64,000 bases of DNA from Actinomadura_E scrupuli (GTDB lineage: Bacteria > Actinomycetota > Actinomycetes > Streptosporangiales > Streptosporangiaceae): positions 1,386,853 through 1,450,852 of the forward strand of contig NZ_JBPCCU010000002.1 in assembly GCF_050971785.1 (NCBI RefSeq), given 5' to 3'. Below the pieces are notes generated by a model, which was not told the origin of the DNA, did no database searches, and was given only the letters and a program-made list of their open reading frames with translations. Both the position numbers and the translations under genes were made by a program. Of this stretch, positions 52,024 to 60,380 are shown piece after piece (position 1 is the stretch's first letter; each line of letters begins with the position of its first letter).

Positions 52024-53605
52024 GCCTGTCGTCCTCGTCGCCGAAGAACTGTCCCCGGCCGGTATCGCGGTACTCGAATCCGACTTCGAGGTGCGCCACG
52101 TCGATGGGGCGGATCGGACCGCGCTCCTGCCCGCGGTCGCCGACGTGGACGCTCTGATCGTCCGCAGCGCCACCAAGGTCAACGCCGAGGTCTTCGGGCA
52201 CGCCCGCAAGCTGCGGGTGGTGGCCCGCGCCGGCGTCGGCCTCGACAACGTCGACGTGGAGGCGGCCACCAAGGCCGGTGTCATGGTCGTGAACGCGCCG
52301 ACCTCCAACATCGTCACGGCCGCCGAGCACGCCATCGCCCTCCTGCTGGCCACCGCCCGGAACGTGCCACAGGGCCACGCGGCGCTCAAGCAGGGCGAGT
52401 GGAAGCGCTCGAAGTACACCGGGGTCGAGCTCCAGGGCAAGGTCGCCGGGGTCCTCGGCCTGGGTCGCATCGGCGTCCTGGTCGCGCAGCGGCTGGCGGC
52501 CTTCGACATGGAGATCATCGCCTACGACCCGTACGTCCAGGCGGCCCGCGCCGCCCAGCTGGGCGTCCGGCTGGTCTCCCTGGAGGAGCTGCTCCGCGAG
52601 AGCGACTTCATCTCCGTGCACCTGCCGAAGACGCCCGAGACCCTCGGCCTCATCGGCGACAAGGAGCTGCACGAGGTCAAGCCCAGCGTGCGGATCGTCA
52701 ACGCCGCCCGCGGCGGCATCGTGGACGAGGGCGCGCTCGACCTGGCGCTCAAGGACGGCCGGGTGGCGGGCGCGGGCATCGACGTGTTCAGCACCGAGCC
52801 GTGCACCGACAGCCCGCTGTTCCACCACGACAACATCGTGGTCACCCCGCACCTGGGCGCCAGCACCCACGAGGCACAGGAGAAGGCCGGCACGCAGGTC
52901 GCCAAGTCGGTCAAGCTGGCGCTGTCCGGCGAGTTCGTGCCCGACGCGGTCAACGTGCAGGGCGGCGCGGTCGCCGAGGACGTCAAGCCCGGGCTGCCGC
53001 TCGCCGAGAAGCTCGGCCGGATCTTCACCGCGCTCGCCGGCGGGGTGCCGGTCCGGCTGGACGTCGTCGTCCGCGGCGAGATCACCAGCCACGACGTCAA
53101 GGTGCTCGAGCTGGCCGCCCTCAAGGGCGTCTTCGCCGACGTCATCGAGGAGTCGGTGACCTTCGTCAACGCGCCGCTGCTGGCCCGCGACCGGGGCGTC
53201 GAGGTCACCCTGACCACCAGCGAGGACAGCCCCGACTGGCGCAACCTGGTCACCGTCAAGGGCACGATGGCCGACGGTTCCATCGTCTCGGTGTCCGGCA
53301 CGCTCAGCGGGCCCCGGCACCACGAGCGCATCGTCGAGATCAACGGCTACGACATGGAGCTGGTGCCGGCCGAGCACATGGCCGTCTTCGGCTACGTCGA
53401 CCGGCCGGGCGTCGTCGGCATCGTCGGCAAGCTGCTCGGCGACCTCAACATCAACATCGCGGGCATGCAGGTCGGCCGGAACACCAAGGGCGGCACCGCG
53501 CTGACCGCGCTGACCGTCGACTCCGCGATCACTCCCGAGGTGCTCGACGCCATCTCCGGCGCGATCGGCGCCGACATGGCCCGCCGCATCGACCTGGACG
53601 GCTGA
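52016..53605 (+). CDS. serA: D-3-phosphoglycerate dehydrogenase
   Basis: 529-residue long-type SerA, first step of serine synthesis. VVARAGVGLDNVDVEAA, NAD motif GVLGLGRIGVLVA, catalytic Arg in NAARGGIVDEGAL, Glu in DVFSTEP and His in VTPHLGAST. An intervening (ASB) domain and C-terminal ACT domain (VFGYVDRPGVVGIVGKLLGDLNINIAGM) give serine feedback. TTG start with GAAGGA nine bases upstream. Followed at 14 bp by palindromic copy D. Confidence 0.95.
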   Translation: MSKPVVLVAEELSPAGIAVLESDFEVRHVDGADRTALLPAVADVDALIVRSATKVNAEVFGHARKLRVVARAGVGLDNVDVEAATKAGVMVVNAPTSNIVTAAEHAIALLLATARNVPQGHAALKQGEWKRSKYTGVELQGKVAGVLGLGRIGVLVAQRLAAFDMEIIAYDPYVQAARAAQLGVRLVSLEELLRESDFISVHLPKTPETLGLIGDKELHEVKPSVRIVNAARGGIVDEGALDLALKDGRVAGAGIDVFSTEPCTDSPLFHHDNIVVTPHLGASTHEAQEKAGTQVAKSVKLALSGEFVPDAVNVQGGAVAEDVKPGLPLAEKLGRIFTALAGGVPVRLDVVVRGEITSHDVKVLELAALKGVFADVIEESVTFVNAPLLARDRGVEVTLTTSEDSPDWRNLVTVKGTMADGSIVSVSGTLSGPRHHERIVEINGYDMELVPAEHMAVFGYVDRPGVVGIVGKLLGDLNINIAGMQVGRNTKGGTALTALTVDSAITPEVLDAISGAIGADMARRIDLDG

Positions 53606-53618
53606 CCCCGGCTCACAC

Positions 53619-53659
53619 CGTGATCATGCAATCGTTCGTCGAACGATTGCATGATCACG
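53619..53659. repeat. Palindromic element, copy D
   Basis: Perfect 20-bp arms, left CGTGATCATGCAATCGTTCG, central T. Identical to copy C over the arms except for the centre. Positioned between convergent serA and the FhuF-like gene; its right end supplies the TGA stop codon of the latter. Confidence 0.95.
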
Positions 53660-54461
53660 CTTGGGGCAGGAGGGCGCAGTCGCCGCACATGCCGCCGCCC
53701 GGCGGGACCCGGTAGTAGAGACAGCAGCTGCGGCGCCGGAACATCTCCGGGCGCAGCACCTGCTCGGGGGAGGAACCGGCGGCTCCGCCGGTGTCCCCAA
53801 GCGGCCCCGTGGATGTGCCGGTGCCCAGCTCTGTGGATGCGGGTGGTGTCGGGGCCGGGGTGCCGGGGAGCGGGTTCGTGAAGGTGCCGGTGCCCGCGAG
53901 CGGCTCCATGGTGAGCAGCGCCCGCACCAGGCCGGTGACGGGCACGGCGAGCTCCGGGCGCAGCGACCCGGCACGCAGGGTGCCCACCAGCGCGGACGCG
54001 GCGTTGCCCCAGAGCAGCCCGTCCGCCAGTTTCACCACCGCGCCGAAGGTCTCCCGCAGCGGACGCAACCCGCCGTCCACCACCGCGGCGTGCACCGCGG
54101 CCGGCTCTGCGGTGTTCTCGCCGCCCGGATCGGCCAGCCACAGTGCGATCGGCGCGCCCGGCGCCCAGCGCCAGTGCAGCCCGGCCAGGTCCGGTACGAC
54201 TCCGTACCCGGCCGCGCAGGCGACCACGGGGGACCAGAGCCGGGAGGCCAGCGCCTGGAAGAGGATGGAGGCCGCGACCCGGTCCTCGACTCCGCCCAGC
54301 CGCCGCGCGTAGGCGGCGATCAGCCGGGCGAGGTCCCCGGTGTCCAGGGCGTCGAGCCGCCGCCAGGTGGGGTCCGCCTCTTCGGCGGGATCGGTGGCGA
54401 CGGCGAAGAACGGCCCCAGCCGCGCGACCTCCGCCAGCGCCCGTGTCACCGGATCGGCCAT
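53655..54461 (-). CDS. FhuF-like (2Fe-2S) ferric-siderophore reductase
   Basis: 268 residues. The C-terminal RRRSCCLYYRVPPGGGMCGDCAL has the CC-x10-Cx2C signature of FhuF-type [2Fe-2S] proteins that reduce ferric siderophores in the cytoplasm. The middle third resembles the FhuF N-terminal domain. A low-complexity Thr/Gly/Pro-rich insert (about 195-235) is unusual. The stop codon TGA lies in palindromic copy D. Starts four bases after the ROK gene, probably co-transcribed. No iron box was seen nearby. Confidence 0.75.
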   Translation of the reverse strand: MADPVTRALAEVARLGPFFAVATDPAEEADPTWRRLDALDTGDLARLIAAYARRLGGVEDRVAASILFQALASRLWSPVVACAAGYGVVPDLAGLHWRWAPGAPIALWLADPGGENTAEPAAVHAAVVDGGLRPLRETFGAVVKLADGLLWGNAASALVGTLRAGSLRPELAVPVTGLVRALLTMEPLAGTGTFTNPLPGTPAPTPPASTELGTGTSTGPLGDTGGAAGSSPEQVLRPEMFRRRSCCLYYRVPPGGGMCGDCALLPQA

Positions 54462-54465
54462 CGGG

Positions 54466-55677
54466 TCAGCTCACGGCGGGCTCGGCGACGGCCCGGTTGA
54501 ATACGATCTCCCGGGCGGTGCTCAGGCCGATCGCCAGGGCGCCCAGCACCACCGCCTCCCGGCCGAGCGTCGACACCTCGATGGGCGGCGGGCTCAGCGG
54601 GGTCATGGTCTCGAGCTGGTCGCGGACGACGTCGAGCAGCACATCCTCGCCGTGCCGGCCCAGCCCGCCGCCGATCACCACGAGCTGGGGGTCGAGGATC
54701 GCGGTGACGCTGGCCAGCGCCCGGCTGACGTTGCCCGCCTCGTACTCCACCGCCTGCACGGCGGCCGTGTCCCCGGCCCGCGCCGCGTCCCAGACCTTCT
54801 CCGGGGTCAGCCGGCCGGTCATCCCGTAGCGGCGCGCGGTCGCCACCACGCCGGAGGCGGACAGCACGCTCTCCAGCATGCCGTGCCGCCGGGCTCCGGG
54901 TGCGCTGGTGAGCGGGTCGGACTCGCCGAGCGGCAGGAACGCCACCTCCCCGGCCGCTCCGCTGGCGCCCCGGTGCAGCCGGCCGCCCAGGATGACGCCC
55001 ATGCCGACCCCGGTGCCGATGGAGAAGTAGACGAAGTCGGCGACCCCGGCGCCGAGCCCGTAGGCCTGCTCGCCCAGGGCGGCGAGGGCGATGTCGTTCT
55101 CGATGACGAACTCGCCGGGCAGCCGCCCGGCCAGCCGGGCGGTGGCCCCCGGGCGCTGCCACCCCGGCAGGTTCGGGGCCAGCCGCAGCCGCTGCTGCTC
55201 GGTGTCGTGCACGCCGGGGGTCCCGACCACGATGTAGGTGACGTCGGTGGTCTTGATCGCCGCCTCGGCGGCGAACTCGCCGACGAGTGCCTCGAGCTGG
55301 TCGACCAGGGCGTCGGCGTTCGCGGCCTGCGAGCGTACGTCCCGGCGGACCACGATCTCGCCGCTCAGGTCGGCGAGGGCGGCACGCACCCATTCGCGGC
55401 CGATGTCGATGCCGAGGACCCAGCCCGCCCCGGGGTGGATCTCGTAGAGGACGGCCGCGCGGCCGGCGCCGCCGGTGCGGTGACCCACGGTGCGGACCAG
55501 CCCGACCTTCTCGAGGTCGGCCAGGGCCAGGGAGATCGTCGGCTTGGAGAGCCCGGTCGCCTTGGCGACCTCGGGGCGGGAGACCGGCCCGTTCAGCCGG
55601 ATCTGCTCGTACACCGCCCGCTCATTGATCACTCGCAGCACGCTCGTCGTGCTCGCCGTCGGCTTGTCCAGCCCCAC
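54466..55677 (-). CDS. ROK-family transcriptional regulator
   Basis: 403-residue NagC/XylR-type regulator: N-terminal winged HTH (GPVSRPEVAKATGLSKPTISLALADLEKVGLV) then a sugar-kinase-like ROK domain (LGIDIGREWVRAAL, IGTGVGMGVILGGRLHRGASGAAGEVAFLP). The zinc-type cysteine cluster of catalytic ROK kinases is not present, so it is a regulator. I chose the GTG with GGGGGAGG five bases upstream; a GTG eight codons earlier is in frame. Its effector sugar is unknown. Confidence 0.82.
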   Translation of the reverse strand: MGLDKPTASTTSVLRVINERAVYEQIRLNGPVSRPEVAKATGLSKPTISLALADLEKVGLVRTVGHRTGGAGRAAVLYEIHPGAGWVLGIDIGREWVRAALADLSGEIVVRRDVRSQAANADALVDQLEALVGEFAAEAAIKTTDVTYIVVGTPGVHDTEQQRLRLAPNLPGWQRPGATARLAGRLPGEFVIENDIALAALGEQAYGLGAGVADFVYFSIGTGVGMGVILGGRLHRGASGAAGEVAFLPLGESDPLTSAPGARRHGMLESVLSASGVVATARRYGMTGRLTPEKVWDAARAGDTAAVQAVEYEAGNVSRALASVTAILDPQLVVIGGGLGRHGEDVLLDVVRDQLETMTPLSPPPIEVSTLGREAVVLGALAIGLSTAREIVFNRAVAEPAVS

Positions 55678-55758
55678 GCGATCCTCCCCCGTTACCCGCA
55701 CAGAGGTTGCATATCACGCGGGGTCGCCGTACGGCGGAGAGGACCTCGAACGGATCGG

Positions 55759-55884
55759 CTATCGGGTGGCTGGGCGGCTCTCCGGCGGCGAGGTGCTGTC
55801 CCGGCGGTCCAGGGCGGTCTGCAGGGCCTTCGCGGCCTCCAGCCGAGCTTCGTCGGCCAGGGCGTAGGCGCGTTCGTCGTTCAT
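55759..55884 (-). CDS. Small ORF, possible 41-residue protein
   Basis: 41 codons from an ATG with CGGAG ten bases upstream. The peptide MNDERAYALADEARLEAAKA is strongly helical with alternating charged and Ala residues, then RRDSTSPPESRPATR. No family recognised. Between the ROK gene and divergent leuB. Could be real, since composition and codon use look coding, but there is no independent support. Confidence 0.35.
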   Translation of the reverse strand: MNDERAYALADEARLEAAKALQTALDRRDSTSPPESRPATR

Positions 55885-55947
55885 GAGATGGACGCTCCGA
55901 TTGAGAGGTGGCGGCAGAGAGTGAGTGCTGGAGCCTTCTCACCAGGG

Positions 55948-55967
55948 ACGTTACCCGCACGTAACGT
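55948..55967. promoter_or_regulatory. Inverted repeat upstream of the ROK/leuB divergent region
   Basis: ACGTTAC-6-GTAACGT, perfect 7-bp arms. The 12-mer CGTTACCCGCAC within it recurs exactly at 55690-55701, just before the ROK start. Candidate regulator-binding sites. Confidence 0.45.
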
Positions 55968-56083
55968 AACTGTCCCGCGTTCTGGCCATATTTCTCACAT
56001 GCTGAGACGAAAAGCCGGACCGTCGGCCATCCTCCCCGGTCCCGGGATGTGAGATCCCGTTTCGCTAAGTGAGACCGACTCGG

Positions 56084-56089
56084 TAAGGT
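56084..56089 (+). promoter_or_regulatory. Leaderless -10 (TAAGGT) of leuB
   Basis: TAAGGT six bases before the leuB ATG, no ribosome-binding site. A small CGGGAT/ATCCCG hairpin lies 25 bp upstream. Confidence 0.5.
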
Positions 56090-56095
56090 GAGCCC

Positions 56096-57184
56096 ATGGT
56101 TTCCCGCAGCATCCGCCTGGCCGTCGTCGCCGGTGACGGCATCGGCCCCGAGGTCGTCGCCGAGGGGCTCAAGGTCCTGGACCTCGTCGCCCCGTCGTAC
56201 GGCCTGACGATCGAGCAGACCCCGTACGACCTGGGCGCGGCCCGCTGGCACCGCACCGGCGAGGTGCTGCCGGACTCCGTGCTCGAGGAGATCCGGGCGC
56301 ACGAGGCCATCCTGCTGGGCGCCGTCGGCGACCCCACCGTGCCGAGCGGTGTGCTGGAGCGCGGGCTGCTGCTGCGACTGCGGTTCGAGCTGGACCACTA
56401 CGTCAACCTGCGGCCGGTCAAGCTGTTCCCCGGCGTCGAGACCCCGCTGGCCGGCGTGGCCCCCGGCGACATCGACATGATCGTCGTCCGGGAGGGCACC
56501 GAGGGGCCGTACACCGGCGTGGGCGGTGTCGTGCGCAAGGGCACCCCGTACGAGGTCGCCACGCAGGAGAGCGTCAACACCGCCTTCGGGGTGGAGCGGG
56601 TCATCCGCTACGCCTTCGAGGCGGCGGCCTCCCGGCCGCGCAAGAAGCTCACCCTGGTGCACAAGGACAACGTCCTGACCTTCGCCGGTGAGCTCTACCA
56701 GCGCCTGCTGCGCCAGGTCGGCGCGGAGTTCCCCGAGGTCACCACCGACTACTGCCATGTCGACGCCGCGACGATGTTCTTCGTCAGCCGGCCGCAGCGC
56801 TTCGACGTCGTCGTCACCGACAACCTCTTCGGCGACATCATCACCGACCTCGGCGCGGCCATCGCCGGCGGTATCGGGCTGGCGGCCAGCGGCAACGTCA
56901 ACCCCGACCGGACCGCCCCCTCGATGTTCGAGCCGGTGCACGGCAGCGCCCCCGACATCGCCGGGCAGGGCAAGGCCGACCCGACCGCCACGATCCTCTC
57001 CGTCGCCATGCTGCTGGACCACCTCGGAGCGCCCGAGGCCGCCCGCCGTGTCGAGGCGGCGGTCGCCGAGGACCTGGCCGAGCGCCAGGGCGCTCCGGCG
57101 CGGAGCACCGGCCAGATCGGGGACGCGATCGCCAAGCGCGTCGCCTCCGGGGCCGGCTCCCAGACCTCCCGAGTAGCCGGCTAG
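56096..57184 (+). CDS. leuB: 3-isopropylmalate dehydrogenase
   Basis: 362-residue NAD-dependent decarboxylating dehydrogenase of leucine synthesis (and citramalate-route isoleucine synthesis). RLAVVAGDGIGPEVVAEG at the start, LRPVKLFPGV, the metal/substrate region VVTDNLFGDIITDLGAAIAGGIGLAASGN and MFEPVHGSAPDIAGQG are all typical. Leaderless start. A hairpin follows before ilvE. Confidence 0.95.
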   Translation: MVSRSIRLAVVAGDGIGPEVVAEGLKVLDLVAPSYGLTIEQTPYDLGAARWHRTGEVLPDSVLEEIRAHEAILLGAVGDPTVPSGVLERGLLLRLRFELDHYVNLRPVKLFPGVETPLAGVAPGDIDMIVVREGTEGPYTGVGGVVRKGTPYEVATQESVNTAFGVERVIRYAFEAAASRPRKKLTLVHKDNVLTFAGELYQRLLRQVGAEFPEVTTDYCHVDAATMFFVSRPQRFDVVVTDNLFGDIITDLGAAIAGGIGLAASGNVNPDRTAPSMFEPVHGSAPDIAGQGKADPTATILSVAMLLDHLGAPEAARRVEAAVAEDLAERQGAPARSTGQIGDAIAKRVASGAGSQTSRVAG

Positions 57185-57229
57185 GGCGCGCCGCTCTGGC
57201 CTGGCACAAGGCTGTGACAGAGCTTTCTC

Positions 57230-57255
57230 CGGGCGCGTCCGCACGGGCGCGCCCG
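57230..57255 (+). terminator. Hairpin after leuB
   Basis: Perfect 8-bp CGGGCGCG/CGCGCCCG stem, 10-nt loop, followed by TTCTGT; 45 bp after the leuB stop. Confidence 0.55.
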
Positions 57256-57306
57256 TTCTGTCGTGCGTACCCGTGATCTGAGGAGAAAGAAAGGACGACA
57301 ATAGGG

Positions 57307-57351
57307 ATGCCGGGATCGCACCGGCGATCCGGGAGAGGACCAGTAAAATGA
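57307..57351 (+). CDS. Very short ORF overlapping the ilvE start
   Basis: 14-residue ORF MPGSHRRSGRGPVK whose stop overlaps the ilvE ATG (ATGA). Contains the ilvE ribosome-binding site and a GGATCG/CGATCC hairpin. No excess of branched-chain codons. May serve translational coupling; low confidence. Confidence 0.25.
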   Translation: MPGSHRRSGRGPVK

Positions 57352-58445
57352 CCACAGACTTCGCCATCCAGCTGGCGGCCGACCGCGTCGACGACGCCGA
57401 ACGCGAGCGGTTGCTGGCGGACCCGGGCTTCGGTCAGCTGTTCACCGAACACATGATCACGATCGCCTGGGACACCGAGCAGGGCTGGCACGACGCGCGC
57501 CTCCAGCCGTACGGGCCGCTCTCGCTGGATCCGGCCACCAAGGTCTTCCACTACGCCCAGGAGCTCTTCGAGGGGCTCAAGGCCTACCGGCAGCCGGACG
57601 GGTCGATCGTCACCTTCCGCCCGCAGGCCAACGCCGCCCGCTTCAACAGGTCGTGTGAGCGGATGGCGATCCCGCCGCTCCCAGAAGAGCTGTTCATCCG
57701 CTCGCTCGAGCTCCTCGTCACGACCGACAAGGACTGGGTGCCGACCCGGGAGGGGCACAGCCTCTACCTGCGTCCCTTCATCATCGCCACGGAGACCGGG
57801 ATGGGCGTCAACAGCCCGTCCTCGAAGTACCTCTTCATCGTGATCGCCTCCCCCTCGACCGCGTACTTCTCCGGCGGGGTCAAGCCGGTGTCGGTCTGGC
57901 TGTCAGAGGACTACACCCGTGCCGCGCAGGGCGGCACCGGCGAGGCCAAGTGCGGCGGCAACTACGCGGCCGCCTTCGTCGCCCAGGCCGAGGCCGTCCG
58001 GGAGGGCTGTGACCAGGTGGTCTGGCTCGACGCGGTGGAGCACCGCTGGGTCGAGGAGATGGGCGGCATGAACCTGTTCTTCGTGCAGGGCTCCGGGTCG
58101 GAGGCCCGGCTGCTCACCCCCGCGCTGACCGGCACCCTGCTGCCCGGCATCACCCGCGACTCGCTGCTCAAGCTCGCCCCCGACCTGGGCATCCCCGTGG
58201 AGGAGGGCCGGATCAGCACCGATGAGTGGCAGGCGGGCAACGCCTCCGGCGACATCAGCGAGGTCTTCGCCTGCGGCACCGCCGCGGTGATCACCCCGGT
58301 GGGCCGGGTCAAGGGCCCCGGCCGGGAGTGGCTCGTCGGCTCCGGCGAGCCGGGCCCGGTGACGCTGCGGCTCCGGGAGGAGCTGGTCGGCATCCAGTAC
58401 GGCTCGCGGCCCGACCCGTACGGCTGGATCCACAAGATCGCCTGA
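57348..58445 (+). CDS. ilvE: Branched-chain amino acid aminotransferase
   Basis: 365-residue fold-type IV PLP enzyme, last step of Ile, Leu and Val synthesis. GLKAYRQPDGSIVTFRP, LYLRPFIIATETGMGV, the PLP lysine region GGTGEAKCGGNYAAAF and VEEMGGMNLFFVQ are the family landmarks. GGAGAGGA lies upstream of the ATG. Followed by a perfect hairpin and the cimA attenuator region. Confidence 0.94.
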   Translation: MTTDFAIQLAADRVDDAERERLLADPGFGQLFTEHMITIAWDTEQGWHDARLQPYGPLSLDPATKVFHYAQELFEGLKAYRQPDGSIVTFRPQANAARFNRSCERMAIPPLPEELFIRSLELLVTTDKDWVPTREGHSLYLRPFIIATETGMGVNSPSSKYLFIVIASPSTAYFSGGVKPVSVWLSEDYTRAAQGGTGEAKCGGNYAAAFVAQAEAVREGCDQVVWLDAVEHRWVEEMGGMNLFFVQGSGSEARLLTPALTGTLLPGITRDSLLKLAPDLGIPVEEGRISTDEWQAGNASGDISEVFACGTAAVITPVGRVKGPGREWLVGSGEPGPVTLRLREELVGIQYGSRPDPYGWIHKIA

Positions 58446-58458
58446 TTCTCTCCCGCTC

Positions 58459-58480
58459 GCCGTCCCGGCGCCGGGACGGC
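58459..58480. terminator. Hairpin after ilvE
   Basis: Perfect 22-bp palindrome with 11-bp arms GCCGTCCCGGC / GCCGGGACGGC, 14 bp after the ilvE stop. Confidence 0.6.
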
Positions 58481-58564
58481 CCCCGATCACCTGGGGCGTC
58501 CCGGCGACCGGCGGGCGCTGATCGCCAAGGTCGGGTAAAGGATGTCTCGGATGGCGAGACCGAT

Positions 58565-58594
58565 GTGACGTGTGAGTTTTCGGTGTGGCACACT
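58565..58594 (+). promoter_or_regulatory. Promoter of the cimA leader
   Basis: GTGACG, 18-bp spacer, CACACT; the leader-peptide ATG is nine bases after the -10, so the leader may be leaderless. An 11-bp palindrome GTGTGGCACAC overlaps the -10. Confidence 0.4.
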
Positions 58595-58603
58595 GAATTC
58601 GTT

Positions 58604-58645
58604 ATGCGCCACGCTTCGGTGATTATCGGCGGGCGCGCCGGCTGA
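58604..58645 (+). CDS. cimA attenuator leader peptide
   Basis: 13-residue peptide MRHASVIIGGRAG. Val-Ile-Ile (GTG ATT ATC) at positions 6-8 suits control by isoleucine; ATT is rare in this genome. The stop codon is followed at once by an attenuator-like set of hairpins. Confidence 0.8.
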   Translation: MRHASVIIGGRAG

Positions 58646-58701
58646 TCAAGGACACCGCCGGCGCGCAGACCTCTCACGTCCGTGAGGGGTCTTTTGTTTT
58701 T
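58633..58701 (+). promoter_or_regulatory. Attenuator upstream of cimA
   Basis: 1:2 hairpin GCGCGCCGGC (58633-58642) with GCCGGCGCGC (58657-58666), perfect 10 bp. Terminator AGACC-CTCAC with GTGAG-GGTCT (58667-58692) followed by TTTTGTTTTT. A weaker competing pairing TCAaGGAC (58646-58653) with GTCCgTGA (58678-58685) could serve as antiterminator. Confidence 0.8.
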
Positions 58702-58755
58702 CCGGTGCTTTCACATCCCTGTCAGCCAGCGCCGCCCCGTATGGAGGAGAGCTCG

Positions 58756-60336
58756 ATGCTCGACGACGGCTTCCACGTCTATGACACGACGCTGCGTGAT
58801 GGGTCCCAGCAGGAGGGGCTCAACCTGAGCGTGGCCGACAAACTGGCCATCGCGCGGCACCTCGACGACCTGGGCGTGGGCTTCATCGAGGGGGGCTGGC
58901 CTGGCGCGAACCCCCGGGACACCGAATTCTTCGCGTTGGCTCGGACCGAGCTCGACCTGAAGCACGCACAGCTCACCGCGTTCGGCGCGACCCGCCGGGC
59001 CGGTGCGAAGGCCGCCGACGACCCTCTGGTGGCCGCTCTGCGAGAATCCGGCGCGCCGGTCGTGACTCTGGGGGCCAAGAGTCACGACCGGCACGTCGAG
59101 CTGGCCCTGCGCACGACGCTCGAGGAGAACCTCGCGATGATCCGCGACACGGTCTCCCATCTGCGTGCGGAGGGGCAGCGGGTCTTCCTGGACGCCGAGC
59201 ACTTCTTCGACGGTTACAAGGCCAATCGCGCCTACGCGCTGGAGGTCGTACGGACCGCCACGGAGGCCGGCGCCGACGTGATCGCCCTCTGCGACACCAA
59301 CGGCGGCATGCTGCCTGACGAACTGGCCGACGTCGTCCACGAAGTCGTGTCGGTCGGTGCCCGGGTCGGCATCCACTGCCACGACGACTCCGGCTGCGCG
59401 GTGGCCAACAGCCTCGCCGCGGTGCAGGCTGGGGCCACCCATGTCCAGGGCTGCGCGAACGGCTACGGCGAGCGCAGCGGCAACGCCAACCTGTTCACCG
59501 TGGTGGGCAACCTGCAGATCAAGCGGGGACTGCAGGTGGTCACCGACGCTCAGCTTGCCGAGATGACCCGTATCGCGCACGCGGTCTCCGAGATCACCAA
59601 CCTCACGCCCAGCTCGCAGCAGCCCTACGTCGGCGTCTCGGCGTTCGCGCACAAGGCGGGGCTGCACGCCTCCGCGGTCAAGGTCGACCCGGACCTCTAC
59701 CAGCACATCGACCCGCTGCGCGTCGGCAACGACATGCGCATGCTGGTCTCCAGCATGTCCGGCCGGGCGTCGGTCGAGCTCAAGGGCAAGGAGCTGGGCT
59801 ACGACCTGACGGGGCCGAAGGCCAAGGAGGTCGTCGACAAGGTCAAGGAGCTGGAGGCCGAGGGGTACACCTTCGAGGCCGCCGACGCCTCCTTCGAGCT
59901 GCTGCTGCGCGGTGAGCTGTTCGGCGACCGGACCACCTACTTCCAGGTCGAGTCCTGGCGGACCATCGTCGAGCGGCGGCCGGACGGCGTGATGGTCAGC
60001 GAGGCGACCGTCAAGCTGCACGCCAAGGGCGAGCGCATCGTCGCCACCGGCGAGGGCAACGGCCCGGTCAACGCCCTGGACACCGCGCTGCGCATCGCGC
60101 TGGAGCGGCTGTACCCCGAGCTGGCCAAGCTGGAGCTGATCGATTACAAGGTCCGGATCCTGGAGGGCTCGCACGGCACCGGGGCCAGCACCCGGGTGCT
60201 CATCGAGTCCAGCGACGGCCGCGGCGAGTGGGGCACGGTCGGGGTCGCCGAGAACGTCATCGCGGCCTCCTGGCAGGCCCTGGAGGAGGCGGTGACCTAC
60301 TCCCTGCTCCGGGCCGGCTACGACACCGGGCAGTGA
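58756..60336 (+). CDS. cimA: Citramalate synthase
   Basis: 526-residue (R)-citramalate synthase, condensing pyruvate and acetyl-CoA for isoleucine. DTTLRDGSQQEGLNLS, ADVIALCDTNGGMLP and GIHCHDDSGCAVANSL are the DRE-TIM barrel metal and catalytic motifs; HKAGLHASAVKVDPDLYQHIDP and the C-terminal allosteric LeuA_dimer domain complete it. The QQEG and FIEGGWPGANPRD segments separate CimA from LeuA. ATG with GGAGGAG seven bases upstream. Its leader codes for Ile codons, consistent with this role. Confidence 0.93.
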   Translation: MLDDGFHVYDTTLRDGSQQEGLNLSVADKLAIARHLDDLGVGFIEGGWPGANPRDTEFFALARTELDLKHAQLTAFGATRRAGAKAADDPLVAALRESGAPVVTLGAKSHDRHVELALRTTLEENLAMIRDTVSHLRAEGQRVFLDAEHFFDGYKANRAYALEVVRTATEAGADVIALCDTNGGMLPDELADVVHEVVSVGARVGIHCHDDSGCAVANSLAAVQAGATHVQGCANGYGERSGNANLFTVVGNLQIKRGLQVVTDAQLAEMTRIAHAVSEITNLTPSSQQPYVGVSAFAHKAGLHASAVKVDPDLYQHIDPLRVGNDMRMLVSSMSGRASVELKGKELGYDLTGPKAKEVVDKVKELEAEGYTFEAADASFELLLRGELFGDRTTYFQVESWRTIVERRPDGVMVSEATVKLHAKGERIVATGEGNGPVNALDTALRIALERLYPELAKLELIDYKVRILEGSHGTGASTRVLIESSDGRGEWGTVGVAENVIAASWQALEEAVTYSLLRAGYDTGQ

Positions 60337-60380
60337 CGCCCGGGGGGAATCTTCTCCTCGCCGCGGGCATTACACCCAGC

